DNA of 64,000 bases from Pseudotamlana agarivorans. Lineage in GTDB: Bacteria > Bacteroidota > Bacteroidia > Flavobacteriales > Flavobacteriaceae. Made by a program: the position numbers and the translations under genes. The notes below the pieces were generated by a model. It was not told where the DNA came from. It did no database searches and worked only from the letters and a program-made list of their open reading frames with translations. The stretch spans positions 1-64,000 of the forward strand of contig NZ_LXEI01000008.1 of assembly GCF_001642835.1 (NCBI RefSeq), in the 5' to 3' direction. Shown in pieces: positions 27,330-35,396 of the stretch (the first letter of the stretch is position 1; every line of letters starts with the position of its first letter).

Positions 27330-29792
27330 TTAGCCCTTTACAAACATCTTTTTAATTTTATTCCAAATCCCACCTTTAGCTTTAGCCTCTTCATGATACC
27401 CATTAGCATAGTTCCCATAGCCGTAGCCATAACCGTAGCCATAGCCATAACCGTAGCCGTATTTGGCTTTTTGATCGTAACCATTATACACTAAGCTAAT
27501 GTTTTTAATTTGCTTGCTTTTATGCTTTTCATTAATAAAATTAAGCATATCTCTTTTTGTATAATCCTGACGCACCACATAAATGGAAGCATCCACAAAA
27601 TCGAGTAACTCTAGGGCATCGGCAACCAGTCCCACCGGCGGTGTATCCAGAACGATATAATCGTATTTGGATTTTAATTCGGAAATTAAAGCTTTCATAC
27701 GTTCGCCAAGCAATAACTCCGAAGGATTAGGCGGTATAGGTCCAGAAACAATCAAATCTAGATTCTCGACATCTGTTTTCTGGGTTACTTCTTCCAAAGT
27801 AGATTGCCCAATCAAGTAGTTTACAACACCTAAATCGTTTTTAATCTTAAAATCACCGAAAATTTTAGGTTTCCTAAGGTCTAACCCTAACAGTACCGTT
27901 TTCTTTCCGCTTAAAGCGAAAACCGTAGCCATATTAATGGAACAAAAAGTTTTTCCTTCACCACTAACCGATGAAGTGATCATTAATGTTTTCGTACTTT
28001 CAAAATCCTTTGTACGATAATAATACTGTAAATTGCTTCGAATAGCACGGAAAGACTCAGCTACAGCCGATTTAGGTTTTCTATGCACTACCAAATTATC
28101 ATCTAAAACATTCTTCCCAATAACTCCTAATAGCGGGATAGACGTTAATTTTTCGATATCTACCGGGCTGTGGATATTGCGGTCTAAAAACGTGAGTATA
28201 AACGCTATAACCATAGGAACTAATAAAGCTGCAAAAAACGCAAAAACGTAACGTACATTTAAATTTCTACCTAAAACCGTGGCTCCTGTATTTTTAGCTT
28301 TATCGACTACCAAAATATCGGAAACATTGGAGGCTTTAATGATTTCGGCTTCCCCGCGCTTGGCTAAAAACACGTTATAGGTTTGCTCGCTAAGGGTATA
28401 TTGGCGCTTCATGGTTAGCAGCTTCTGCTGATCTTCTGGGAGTTTGCTAAATTCCGATTCCAATTTATGAAGATTACCATAAACGCTTTCCAAATCACGG
28501 CGTAATACACTGGATACCGAACTGATGTTCTCTAAAAGCACGTTTTTCAAGCCTTCTATTTGTCGGTTTAAATCACTAAAAATAGAAGCATCTTCTTTAA
28601 CCGAATATTGTAATTTTGATTTTTGAACCGAAAGCTCATTAATTTTAGAAACGTTGGATAGAATATTCCCGTCGGTTACTCCCGCAATAGATGGTGCAGG
28701 AACTTCTGTAAATGAATTACTAGTCAGTAAGTAGTTTTTAAGATTTGCATAATAATCCAATTGCTTATTTATAGCCTCCTTCTCTAACTCATAGTTGGAA
28801 AGCTTCTCATTCAATAAACTCCCATCTGTGTCTAGTTGATAGATTTTATTTTCCTTGCGGTAATCGTTGAGTTCTTCAACATTATCGGTCATTTCAACTT
28901 TAACACGTGCAATTTGTTCATCTATAAACTTAATGGCATTGGTTACATATTGGTTTTTCCGACTTAACTCATCTTCACTTAAAACATCGACAACCATATT
29001 TAAGTAGTCAACAATTTTTTCTTTGTTTTTATCGATTAGTGTGATATCTAAAATGGGAGACGTACGCTCGTTTGAAATCGCCATGCGCGCATTATAACTT
29101 GCCACAACGCCGTCGAAATTATTAAATTGAATAAAAAACGTATCTCCCGAGGTTGCTATGCGGTTTTCGGCTAACCTTACAACTCCTTTTAAAAAGGGCA
29201 ACTCAATAGATTCTCCTAACTTAAACCGTTGCTTAAATACCCCCAAAGGCACATCCACATGAGTAATTTCTTTAGTATTAAAATTTTGAACCGTGGCTGT
29301 CGTTCCTGTAAAATCTACTTCAAGTTCAAAAGCATCTTGTTCTAAAAAGGTGATTTTAATAGGATTATTAATAAGCTGCGGATAGCTATTATCTTGATAA
29401 AAACGAAACGGCGCTGCTTTATAAATATCTTGTTTTCTGAAGCGTCCTTCTTTTAAATAGGTTTTATAAAACTCCAAGCGCTCTACCACTTTTTCATGAT
29501 GCGATCTGGATTTTAGTGTCACAATCATGGTTTGCACTTTTGCCGTAACCCCACCCCAGTTAAAAGTTAAACTGGCGTTGGATGTGAACAATGGGTTACT
29601 ATCGTCTTCAATAGAAATTTTGGTTCCTAAGCGGTATGAAAACTCCTCACGTATGTTTTTTTGATACACGAAGAAAATCCCAATAGCAAGAAGCAACACA
29701 AATAACTTCCAATAGCTAAGGGCTCTAAATAAAAACTTTTTTATGTCAAAGCTCGCTGCCGATGATTCTGAAGTTTCAAATTCTTCTGTCAT
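27330..29792 (-). CDS. wzc: Polysaccharide co-polymerase / tyrosine autokinase (Wzc-like)
   Basis: 820 residues. A first membrane segment lies near residues 30-48 and a second near 515-535, enclosing a large Wzz-type periplasmic domain with coiled coil (VEEL...RKENKIYQL region). The cytoplasmic BY-kinase domain carries ITSSVSGEGKTFCSINMA (Walker A), LLGLDLRKPKIFGDF (Walker A') and YDYIVLDTPPVGLVADAL (Walker B). The tail contains eight Tyr-Gly dipeptides, replacing the usual scattered tyrosine cluster. It controls polymer export with the Wza-like gene encoded 9 bases upstream. Confidence 0.92.
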   Translation of the reverse strand: MTEEFETSESSAASFDIKKFLFRALSYWKLFVLLLAIGIFFVYQKNIREEFSYRLGTKISIEDDSNPLFTSNASLTFNWGGVTAKVQTMIVTLKSRSHHEKVVERLEFYKTYLKEGRFRKQDIYKAAPFRFYQDNSYPQLINNPIKITFLEQDAFELEVDFTGTTATVQNFNTKEITHVDVPLGVFKQRFKLGESIELPFLKGVVRLAENRIATSGDTFFIQFNNFDGVVASYNARMAISNERTSPILDITLIDKNKEKIVDYLNMVVDVLSEDELSRKNQYVTNAIKFIDEQIARVKVEMTDNVEELNDYRKENKIYQLDTDGSLLNEKLSNYELEKEAINKQLDYYANLKNYLLTSNSFTEVPAPSIAGVTDGNILSNVSKINELSVQKSKLQYSVKEDASIFSDLNRQIEGLKNVLLENISSVSSVLRRDLESVYGNLHKLESEFSKLPEDQQKLLTMKRQYTLSEQTYNVFLAKRGEAEIIKASNVSDILVVDKAKNTGATVLGRNLNVRYVFAFFAALLVPMVIAFILTFLDRNIHSPVDIEKLTSIPLLGVIGKNVLDDNLVVHRKPKSAVAESFRAIRSNLQYYYRTKDFESTKTLMITSSVSGEGKTFCSINMATVFALSGKKTVLLGLDLRKPKIFGDFKIKNDLGVVNYLIGQSTLEEVTQKTDVENLDLIVSGPIPPNPSELLLGERMKALISELKSKYDYIVLDTPPVGLVADALELLDFVDASIYVVRQDYTKRDMLNFINEKHKSKQIKNISLVYNGYDQKAKYGYGYGYGYGYGYGYGNYANGYHEEAKAKGGIWNKIKKMFVKG
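27414..27461 (-). repeat. (Tyr-Gly)8 coding repeat in the wzc tail
   Basis: Sixteen codons alternate TAC/TAT with GGC/GGT/GGG, giving eight Tyr-Gly units, followed by NYANGYHEE. Hexamers such as the complement of CCATAG and CCGTAG repeat within 48 bases, so slippage could change the number of tyrosines without shifting the frame. In Wzc proteins this end of the chain carries the autophosphorylated tyrosine cluster. Confidence 0.9.
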
Positions 29793-29801
29793 AGTCTGGC
29801 T

Positions 29802-30608
29802 TTATAAACTTTTGGTTAATACGTAAATAGACGTCATTCCCGCTAAAATAGACATGATTGTTGCAAAATTTTGCATCACTGTTTGTCCGGCACCAATAAC
29901 TTTACGTTTTAATGGTTTTACTAAAATAATATCGTTAGGCTGAATGTAATAATAGGGTGAATTCATTGCTTTAATATCGGTTAAATCGATATGATGAATC
30001 CGTTGTCCGTCGGGATACTGCCTTACAATAAGCACATCTTTTCTATTACCCGTTAAACTGATGTCTCCTGCATTAGCGAGTGCATCAATAATATTTACAC
30101 GGTCTTCAAAAATGGTATAAATACCGGTTCCGTTAACCTCACCAGTTACCGTATAGGTAACTCCTGGAAGCCTAACGGTGACAAATAACTCAGCCGTTTC
30201 TTTAAAGTACTGATCTAACAATTCCTGTTTAACAATTTCTTCAATTTCAGTTGTGGTATACCCTAAAACGGTAATTTCTCCTAAAATAGGAAACTTTATT
30301 TTACCATGATCATCTACCGTAAAACCATTAAAATACAGAGAAGCCTGACTTTGTCCATTATTTCCACCGGCCGTCGAAGTGGTTGCAACCGGGTTAAAAA
30401 TTCTGGTAAGTTCTTCGTCCAAAGCCTTAACATTAATACTTAAAAGGTCGTTAACTTGAACTTTATACGGTTTTGGCAACTCTCGTAATACAGGGATACT
30501 ATCGGTACCATCGCCGTTATCTTGTAAATACACGACATCTTTGTTTGTAATACAGGACACGAAAACAGTGTTTATTATGACCAAAATCACAAGAAACCAT
30601 TTCTTCAT
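29802..30608 (-). CDS. wza: Outer-membrane polysaccharide export lipoprotein (Wza-like)
   Basis: 268 residues. The N-terminus MKKWFLVILVIINTVFVSC is a lipoprotein signal with lipobox V-x-S-C. KPYKVQVNDLLSINVKALDE starts the polysaccharide export domain, and GFTVDDHGKIKFPILGEITV and VTGEVNGTGIYTIFEDRVNI belong to the SLBB-type repeats. A short hydrophobic C-terminus (MSILAGMTSIYVLTK) could form the outer-membrane helix. It is the first gene of the leftward polysaccharide operon, 22 bases downstream of a TATATTTG box. It forms the outer-membrane channel working with the Wzc-like protein. Confidence 0.9.
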   Translation of the reverse strand: MKKWFLVILVIINTVFVSCITNKDVVYLQDNGDGTDSIPVLRELPKPYKVQVNDLLSINVKALDEELTRIFNPVATTSTAGGNNGQSQASLYFNGFTVDDHGKIKFPILGEITVLGYTTTEIEEIVKQELLDQYFKETAELFVTVRLPGVTYTVTGEVNGTGIYTIFEDRVNIIDALANAGDISLTGNRKDVLIVRQYPDGQRIHHIDLTDIKAMNSPYYYIQPNDIILVKPLKRKVIGAGQTVMQNFATIMSILAGMTSIYVLTKSL

Positions 30609-30629
30609 ACAGGGTTCGTTTTATTCACA

Positions 30630-30637
30630 CAAATATA
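30630..30637 (-). promoter_or_regulatory. Putative -7 box of the polysaccharide operon
   Basis: The minus strand reads TATATTTG, matching the Bacteroidota -7 consensus TANNTTTG, about 22 bases upstream of the wza-like start codon. No convincing TTG at -33 was seen. It is the only such box noted ahead of the 30-kb gene run. Confidence 0.5.
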
Positions 30638-30691
30638 ACTTTTCGATATGAACCATGAAACTTATGCTGTTTTTTTTGTTTTGTTGGGGGA

Positions 30692-30877
30692 TTACACCCC
30701 TATTAGCTACGCTAGGTAATATGTCAAACCTCTAAAAACACCCCTATAATCCCCTCCAGGGGATATTGGTTCTCGTTTTTGATTTGGCTTTTGGGGTAAA
30801 ATTATGGTTTGTGCTTTCAATTTTTACAAATAGTAAACGTAAGGCATTGTCCCCTTGAGGGGACCACAGGGGTGTAA
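30692..30877. repeat. Multi-palindrome repeat element, copy 1
   Basis: 186 bases, with terminal inverted ends ttacacccct and aggggtgtaa. Inside are two palindromes, tcccctccagggga and tccccttgagggga, near the two ends, separated by a spacer with tttggggtaaaattatgg. The left (cacccctataatcccct) and right (cacaggggtg) arms can pair with each other. The copy at 31356-31538 is nearly identical and has the same orientation. It sits between the polysaccharide operon start and the DUF559 gene. Confidence 0.85.
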
Positions 30878-30880
30878 CGC

Positions 30881-31243
30881 CTACTTCAACTCATCAACAG
30901 CTTCCTGAATCGTTAATAACACGCTAAATAAATTATTTTTCACCTCTGAATTTGAAAACCTTAAAAACCTAATACCATACGCTTCTAAATCACCTTGACG
31001 TTTAGCATCATATAAAAAACTATAATCATGACTACTTCCATCTATTTCAATAGCTAATCCTATTTCGTGACAAAAAAAATCAACGATGTATTTTAACATT
31101 GGTACTTGTCTATGAAACTGAACACCAAAAGCTCGTTTTTTTATTTTTTGCCAAAGAATAACTTCTGGTAGGGTGCTGTTTTTTCGAAGTTGTCTTGCTA
31201 AATCTTTTAATTCTGGATTATAGGGGATAATTTTATTTCTCAA
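30881..31243 (-). CDS. DUF559 endonuclease-like protein (Vsr-like fold)
   Basis: 120 residues. PEVILWQKIKKRAFGVQFHR and KYIVDFFCHEIGLAIEIDG followed by SSHDYSFLYDAKRQGDLEAYG are the conserved DUF559 blocks. D in VDF, E and D in IEID and the following H form the PD-(D/E)xK-like/Vsr-like active site, and all are present. GIRFLRFSNSEVKNNLFSVL ends the domain. The start is a TTG at 31243. The gene stands alone, bracketed by two nearly identical repeat elements only a few bases to 112 bases away. The DNA target and role are unknown. Confidence 0.85.
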   Translation of the reverse strand: MRNKIIPYNPELKDLARQLRKNSTLPEVILWQKIKKRAFGVQFHRQVPMLKYIVDFFCHEIGLAIEIDGSSHDYSFLYDAKRQGDLEAYGIRFLRFSNSEVKNNLFSVLLTIQEAVDELK

Positions 31244-31355
31244 AATAGTTTGGTTTGATTTATTTCTTTGTAGTAAAAATACTTCAAATTAAATATATTG
31301 CAAGTATATGTGAATATGGTATTAATATTTACCACTGAATTTAGCTCACATAAAA

Positions 31356-31538
31356 TACACCCCTATTAGCTGCGCTCTGTAATACCCCAACCTTTAAAAC
31401 ACCCCTATGATCCCCTCTAGGGGATATTGGTATGCGTTTTTGATTTTGCTTTTGGGGTAAAATTATGGTTTGTGCTTTCAATTTTTACAAATAGTAAACG
31501 CAAGGCATTGTCCCCTTGAGGGGACCACAGGGGTGTAA
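31356..31538. repeat. Multi-palindrome repeat element, copy 2
   Basis: Direct repeat of copy 1. From tattgg to gtaacgcc (about 118 bases) I count only about four mismatches by eye. It has tcccctctagggga and tccccttgagggga palindromes and ends in aggggtgtaa. It lies upstream of the DUF559 gene start, so the gene is flanked on both sides by the same element in the same orientation. Confidence 0.85.
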
Positions 31539-31541
31539 CGC

Positions 31542-31730
31542 CAAGCCCCCCTCAATTAGCTACGCTAGGTATCTTCAATAAAAACAATGTTTCCATCTTG
31601 ATTGTCCTCAAGAGGATACTGGTTATCGCCATTGATTTGGCTTTTGGGGTAAATTTGTGCTTCGTTCTTTGAATTTTTACAAATGGAAACGCGAGGCATT
31701 GTCCCCTAGAGGGGACTACAGGCGGTGTGA
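31542..31730. repeat. Multi-palindrome repeat element, diverged copy 3
   Basis: It starts directly after copy 2 with a different left arm (attagctacgctaggtatc, then aacaatgttt and tcctcaagagga). It then rejoins the family at gatttggcttttggggtaaa and ends with gtcccctagaggggac and ggcggtgtga. The space between 31244 and 31826 holds nothing else except copy 2 and AT-rich DNA. The short open frame seen across it on the minus strand is a by-product of the repeat. Confidence 0.75.
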
Positions 31731-31826
31731 CATCCCACTTCCTCACTCCCTTTTCAACAAAAACCACCTACCCTTATAAGGCCTTTTTAGTTTTTTGTCC
31801 GTTATTTGCAAAAAAATAAATAGACT

Positions 31827-33692
31827 TTGAATTATTTAACGGTTGAAAACATATCAAAATCATACGGGGAGCATGTGCTTTTTGAAGACATTTCTTTTAG
31901 TGTTCATAAAGATCAAAAAATAGCCTTTGTAGCTAAAAATGGGACTGGAAAAACGTCCATTTTAAATATTCTTTCAGGAGATGATCAAGCCGATTCAGGA
32001 AATGTGATTTACAGGAAAGACATTAAAGTGTCCTTTTTGTCTCAGGATCCTAAATTTGATCCGGCGCTCACTGTTGAAGAAACCATTTTTGCCAGCGACA
32101 ATCCGATTTTAAAGGTGATTGCTAATTACGAAAAATCACTTTTAAACCCGAATGACACTGATGCTTACCAAGCGGCTTTTGACGCTATGGAACGTCATCA
32201 GGCCTGGGATTTTGAAACCTTATATAAACAAATTCTTTTCAAACTTAAACTTGAAAAATTAGATCAAAAGGTTAGTGTGCTTTCAGGCGGACAAAAAAAA
32301 CGTCTGGCGCTTGCCAATGCTTTAATTAACAAACCAGATTTGTTAATTCTTGATGAGCCTACCAACCATTTAGATCTGGAGATGATTGAGTGGCTTGAAG
32401 CATTTTTTGCCAAGGAAAATATCACCCTTTTTATGGTAACGCACGACCGTTACTTTTTAGAACGTGTGTGTAACGAGATTATCGAGTTGGATGAAGGTCA
32501 GATGTACAGCTACAAGGGTAACTACTCCTATTACCTCGAAAAACGTGAAGCGCGTATTGAACGTGAAGCCGTTGAAACCGGTAAAGCCAAACAACTCTTT
32601 AAAAAGGAACTGGATTGGATGCGTCGCCAACCTAAAGCGAGAACAACCAAATCGAAATCTAGAATTGACGATTTTGCCGATATTAAACACCGCGCTCACC
32701 AACGCAGAAACGACCACCAGGTACAGTTAGAACTCAACATGGAACGTCTGGGAAGTAAAATCCTTGAGTTTCATAAAGTAGGGAAAGCCTTTAAGGAGAA
32801 GGTGATTCTTGACGGATTCGATTACACGTTCAAAAAAGGTGAACGCGTCGGTATTATAGGTAAAAACGGTACGGGAAAAACCACTTTTTTAAATATCCTT
32901 ACCCAAACTGCGCAACCAGACGCCGGAAAAGTGGTTAAAGGTGAAACGGTGAAATTTGGATACTACACACAAAGTGGTATTACCATTAAACCAGAGCAAA
33001 AGGTTATTGATGTGATTCGTGAATTTGGCGATTATATCCCCTTAAAAAAAGGTCGTCAAATTAGTGCACAACAACTTTTAGAACGCTTTCTATTTAGTAG
33101 AAAAAAGCAATATGATTTTGTTGAAAAACTTAGTGGTGGCGAACGTAAACGCTTGTATTTGTGTACGGTTTTAATTCAAAATCCGAATTTTTTAATTCTT
33201 GATGAGCCTACTAACGACCTTGATATAGTCACCTTAAATGTCCTTGAAAGTTTCCTTCTGGACTTCCCTGGTTGTATCATTGTAGTATCGCACGACCGTT
33301 ATTTCATGGATAAGGTGGTCGATCATTTATTTGTTTTTAGAGGCGAAGGCGTCATTGAAGATTTCCCTGGAAACTATACGGATTACCGCGTTTATGAAGA
33401 CAGCCAGCCTGTAATTTCAACCACTACAGAAGACAAAAAAGACAGCAAATCGAAACAACAAAACGAAGCTGCTAAACTCTCGTATAACGAAGAAAAGGAG
33501 TTAAAAAACATTGAAAGCAAGCTAAACTCCTTAGCCTACGATAAAAAAGAACTAGAAAACAAATTCAACAATCCAGACCTCACACAGGAACAAATAAATA
33601 AACTCTCTGAAGATTTACAGAAAATTATTGATACCATGGATGAGAAAGAAGCGCGTTGGTTTGAGTTATCGGCTAAATTGGAGGGGGAATAA
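31827..33692 (+). CDS. ABC-F family ATPase (Uup-like)
   Basis: 621 residues with two ABC domains and no membrane segment. Domain 1 has VAKNGTGKTSILNIL (Walker A, with Ala in place of the first Gly), SGGQKKRLALANAL and LLILDEPTNHLDLEMI. Domain 2 has IIGKNGTGKTTFLNIL, SGGERKRLYLCTVL and FLILDEPTNDLDIVTL. The C-terminal about 85 residues (YNEEKELKNIESKLNSLAYD) form the coiled coil typical of Uup. Such proteins act on ribosomes or DNA intermediates. The start is a TTG. It is transcribed away from the polysaccharide operon. Confidence 0.9.
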   Translation: MNYLTVENISKSYGEHVLFEDISFSVHKDQKIAFVAKNGTGKTSILNILSGDDQADSGNVIYRKDIKVSFLSQDPKFDPALTVEETIFASDNPILKVIANYEKSLLNPNDTDAYQAAFDAMERHQAWDFETLYKQILFKLKLEKLDQKVSVLSGGQKKRLALANALINKPDLLILDEPTNHLDLEMIEWLEAFFAKENITLFMVTHDRYFLERVCNEIIELDEGQMYSYKGNYSYYLEKREARIEREAVETGKAKQLFKKELDWMRRQPKARTTKSKSRIDDFADIKHRAHQRRNDHQVQLELNMERLGSKILEFHKVGKAFKEKVILDGFDYTFKKGERVGIIGKNGTGKTTFLNILTQTAQPDAGKVVKGETVKFGYYTQSGITIKPEQKVIDVIREFGDYIPLKKGRQISAQQLLERFLFSRKKQYDFVEKLSGGERKRLYLCTVLIQNPNFLILDEPTNDLDIVTLNVLESFLLDFPGCIIVVSHDRYFMDKVVDHLFVFRGEGVIEDFPGNYTDYRVYEDSQPVISTTTEDKKDSKSKQQNEAAKLSYNEEKELKNIESKLNSLAYDKKELENKFNNPDLTQEQINKLSEDLQKIIDTMDEKEARWFELSAKLEGE

Positions 33693-33862
33693 TGAAGAGT
33701 GAATAATTAATAATGAATAATGGATAGTTTCAAAGTGGCTGAGTTTCAAAGAACCAAAGTTGCACAGTAATAAAGTAATAAGGTTATAAAGTGTGGCACA
33801 GCTAATGTAGAACATTCTAAACTTGACTCAGGTCTGTAAACTGAAACTGACAACTGAAAACC

Positions 33863-33916
33863 GAGACTGAGACTGAGACTGAGACTGAGACTGAGACTGA
33901 GACTGAGACTGAGACT
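33863..33916 (+). repeat. Nine tandem GAGACT hexamers
   Basis: Nine uninterrupted GAGACT units, ending 13 bases before the ATG of the methyltransferase gene and preceded by imperfect aactga-type units. Copy-number change would alter the distance between promoter and start codon. The 33693-33929 gap otherwise holds only low-complexity sequence. Confidence 0.95.
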
Positions 33917-33929
33917 GAAAACTAAAAAA

Positions 33930-34703
33930 ATGACCTACCAAATCATTCAATATTTTAAATTCCTCCTAAAATCTACAAATCAACATGGGGTGCATTCGCC
34001 TTTTGTTTATGATTTAGTGACGAAATGTTTTTATGACCGTAAGCAGTACGCCGCATACGATCGTATTTCAGATTATAGAAAAAAGCTGCTTCAAAATCAT
34101 GAGCTTATTAAAGTCACCGATTTAGGTGCGGGTTCCCAAGTGATGAGTCACCAAAAGCGTAAGATTTCTAGCATGGCAAAAAACGCTGGATCTACAACAA
34201 AACGCGCCAAGCTTTTATACCGCTTAAGCGCTTATCTTAAACCTCAAAACATTCTTGAATTAGGAACTTCCTTAGGGATTGCTACGCAAGCTTTAAGTCT
34301 TGGTAATCCGAGTGCCAACATCACCACCATTGAAGGGTGTCCGAATATTTCATCATTCTCGAAAGCAGCATTTAAAGACCAAAACCTTAATAATATAACC
34401 GCTATTACAGGAGATTTTTCTTCGGAAATACAAAAACTTCATTCAAATACTTACGATCTGATTTTCTTTGATGGCAATCATCAAAAGGAAGCCACTTTAG
34501 CCTATTTTGAGGCCTTGTTACCAACTGCTACAAATGATTCTGTTTTTATTTTTGATGATATTTATTGGTCTGAAGGCATGACTGAAGCCTGGGAAATCAT
34601 AAAAAAACATCCTAAAGTCACCGTGAGTATCAATACTTTTTTCTGGGGATTTGTTTTTTTTAGAAAGGAACAGGTTCGGGAGGATTTTGTGGTTCGAGGG
34701 TAG
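33930..34703 (+). CDS. Class I SAM-dependent methyltransferase (O-methyltransferase-like)
   Basis: 257 residues. KPQNILELGTSLGIATQALS is the SAM-binding motif I, ANITTIEGCPNISSFSKAA gives the motif II acidic residue, and YDLIFFDGNHQKEATLAYFE and DSVFIFDDIYWSEGM are later motifs similar to those of catechol-type O-methyltransferases. The N-terminus YFKFLLKSTNQHGVHSPFV is characteristic of a flavobacterial family of unknown substrate. It is monocistronic, with a nine-unit hexamer tract immediately upstream. Confidence 0.82.
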   Translation: MTYQIIQYFKFLLKSTNQHGVHSPFVYDLVTKCFYDRKQYAAYDRISDYRKKLLQNHELIKVTDLGAGSQVMSHQKRKISSMAKNAGSTTKRAKLLYRLSAYLKPQNILELGTSLGIATQALSLGNPSANITTIEGCPNISSFSKAAFKDQNLNNITAITGDFSSEIQKLHSNTYDLIFFDGNHQKEATLAYFEALLPTATNDSVFIFDDIYWSEGMTEAWEIIKKHPKVTVSINTFFWGFVFFRKEQVREDFVVRG

Positions 34704-34768
34704 GATTATTGTTGATTTGTGTAATTGTGTAATTGAGGGTTCAATAGACGGCTTTTTATTGATAGAAG

Positions 34769-35056
34769 CTACAATTTTTCATTCAAATCTTGTCTTCCTA
34801 TAATTGCCATTATCTCTACAATGTCCTTATTTACTTTAAAATAAATACTATCAACGCCACAAACACAACGTCTGTAGTCCTTTTTTATATAGTCAACCGA
34901 TTCGAATGAAAAGGGTCTTTGAGCAATAATTTCAAAATATTTAAAAAATGATTCAAAGTATTTGTCCGCTTGAGTAATTCCAAATTTTTTCACACCATAA
35001 TGATGAATGCGTATCAAATCATTTTTAGCTTCATTACTTAATCTATATTTAGCCAT
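34769..35056 (-). CDS. parE: ParE/RelE-type toxin
   Basis: 95 residues. YRLSNEAKNDLIRIHHYGVK followed by FGITQADKYFESFFKYFEII and RRCVCGVDSIYFKV matches ParE-like ribbon-helix-helix-partnered toxins (family plasmid stabilisation ParE). The overlap of 8 bases with the upstream antitoxin gene is the normal type II arrangement. The last residues (IMAIIGRQDLNEKL) include the I-x-x-x-R-x-D toxin end. It probably targets gyrase or the ribosome. Confidence 0.85.
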   Translation of the reverse strand: MAKYRLSNEAKNDLIRIHHYGVKKFGITQADKYFESFFKYFEIIAQRPFSFESVDYIKKDYRRCVCGVDSIYFKVNKDIVEIMAIIGRQDLNEKL

Positions 35057-35288
35057 TAAGCAAAGACTTTGATTGCGCTAGGATGTCATTTTTACTTTCA
35101 CTTGTAAACCCGTTATCTTCGGCTTTCTCTAATTTAGCTCGTATCCAGTTAACTTCAATTTGCTGTTTTCGAGCTTGTCTAATTAAATCATTTACTAGTT
35201 CGCTCTTACTTGAATATTCTTTACTATCCACTTGAGTTTTTAGCCATTCATCGTTTGGCTTTGTGAATGATATACTTTGTCTTGGCAT
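35049..35288 (-). CDS. parD: ParD-like ribbon-helix-helix antitoxin
   Basis: 79 residues. The N-terminus SISFTKPNDEWLKTQVDSKE leads into YSSKSELVNDLIRQARKQQ, a ribbon-helix-helix fold as in ParD. The C-terminal half is the charged toxin-binding region. It is upstream of and overlaps the toxin gene by 8 bases. Upstream lies a TATATTTA box at 35306-35313 (minus) next to cgaattcg, a possible self-regulated operator. The repeat element at 35397-35567 begins 109 bases upstream. Confidence 0.85.
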   Translation of the reverse strand: MPRQSISFTKPNDEWLKTQVDSKEYSSKSELVNDLIRQARKQQIEVNWIRAKLEKAEDNGFTSESKNDILAQSKSLLNG

Positions 35289-35305
35289 AATTTATTTGTT
35301 TGATG

Positions 35306-35324
35306 TAAATATACACCGAATTCG
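35306..35324 (-). promoter_or_regulatory. Putative parDE promoter and small palindrome
   Basis: The minus strand has TATATTTA, one base off TANNTTTG, about 18 bases ahead of the parD start. Beside it is the 8-base palindrome cgaattcg at 35317-35324, a candidate ParD operator. Confidence 0.35.
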
Positions 35325-35396
35325 AATCAATAAAAAATAATTACCAACTTATAGGTTTCAACATTTGTTTTCCAGTAATCACAGCTCAACAATGAA

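Noticed and set aside
30692-31730. Insertion sequence with transposase
   Set aside because: No transposase-like frame is present; only DUF559 is encoded between the copies.
31552-31767. 71-codon open frame on the minus strand across repeat copy 3
   Set aside because: It is made of the palindromic element sequence, is not conserved in frame between copies, and has no recognisable domain.
31827-33692. ABC-F protein as an antibiotic-resistance factor
   Set aside because: The C-terminal coiled coil and motifs are Uup-like, and no resistance context is present.
33863-33916. Possible CRISPR-like array
   Set aside because: Six-base units without spacers and no cas genes; a simple microsatellite.
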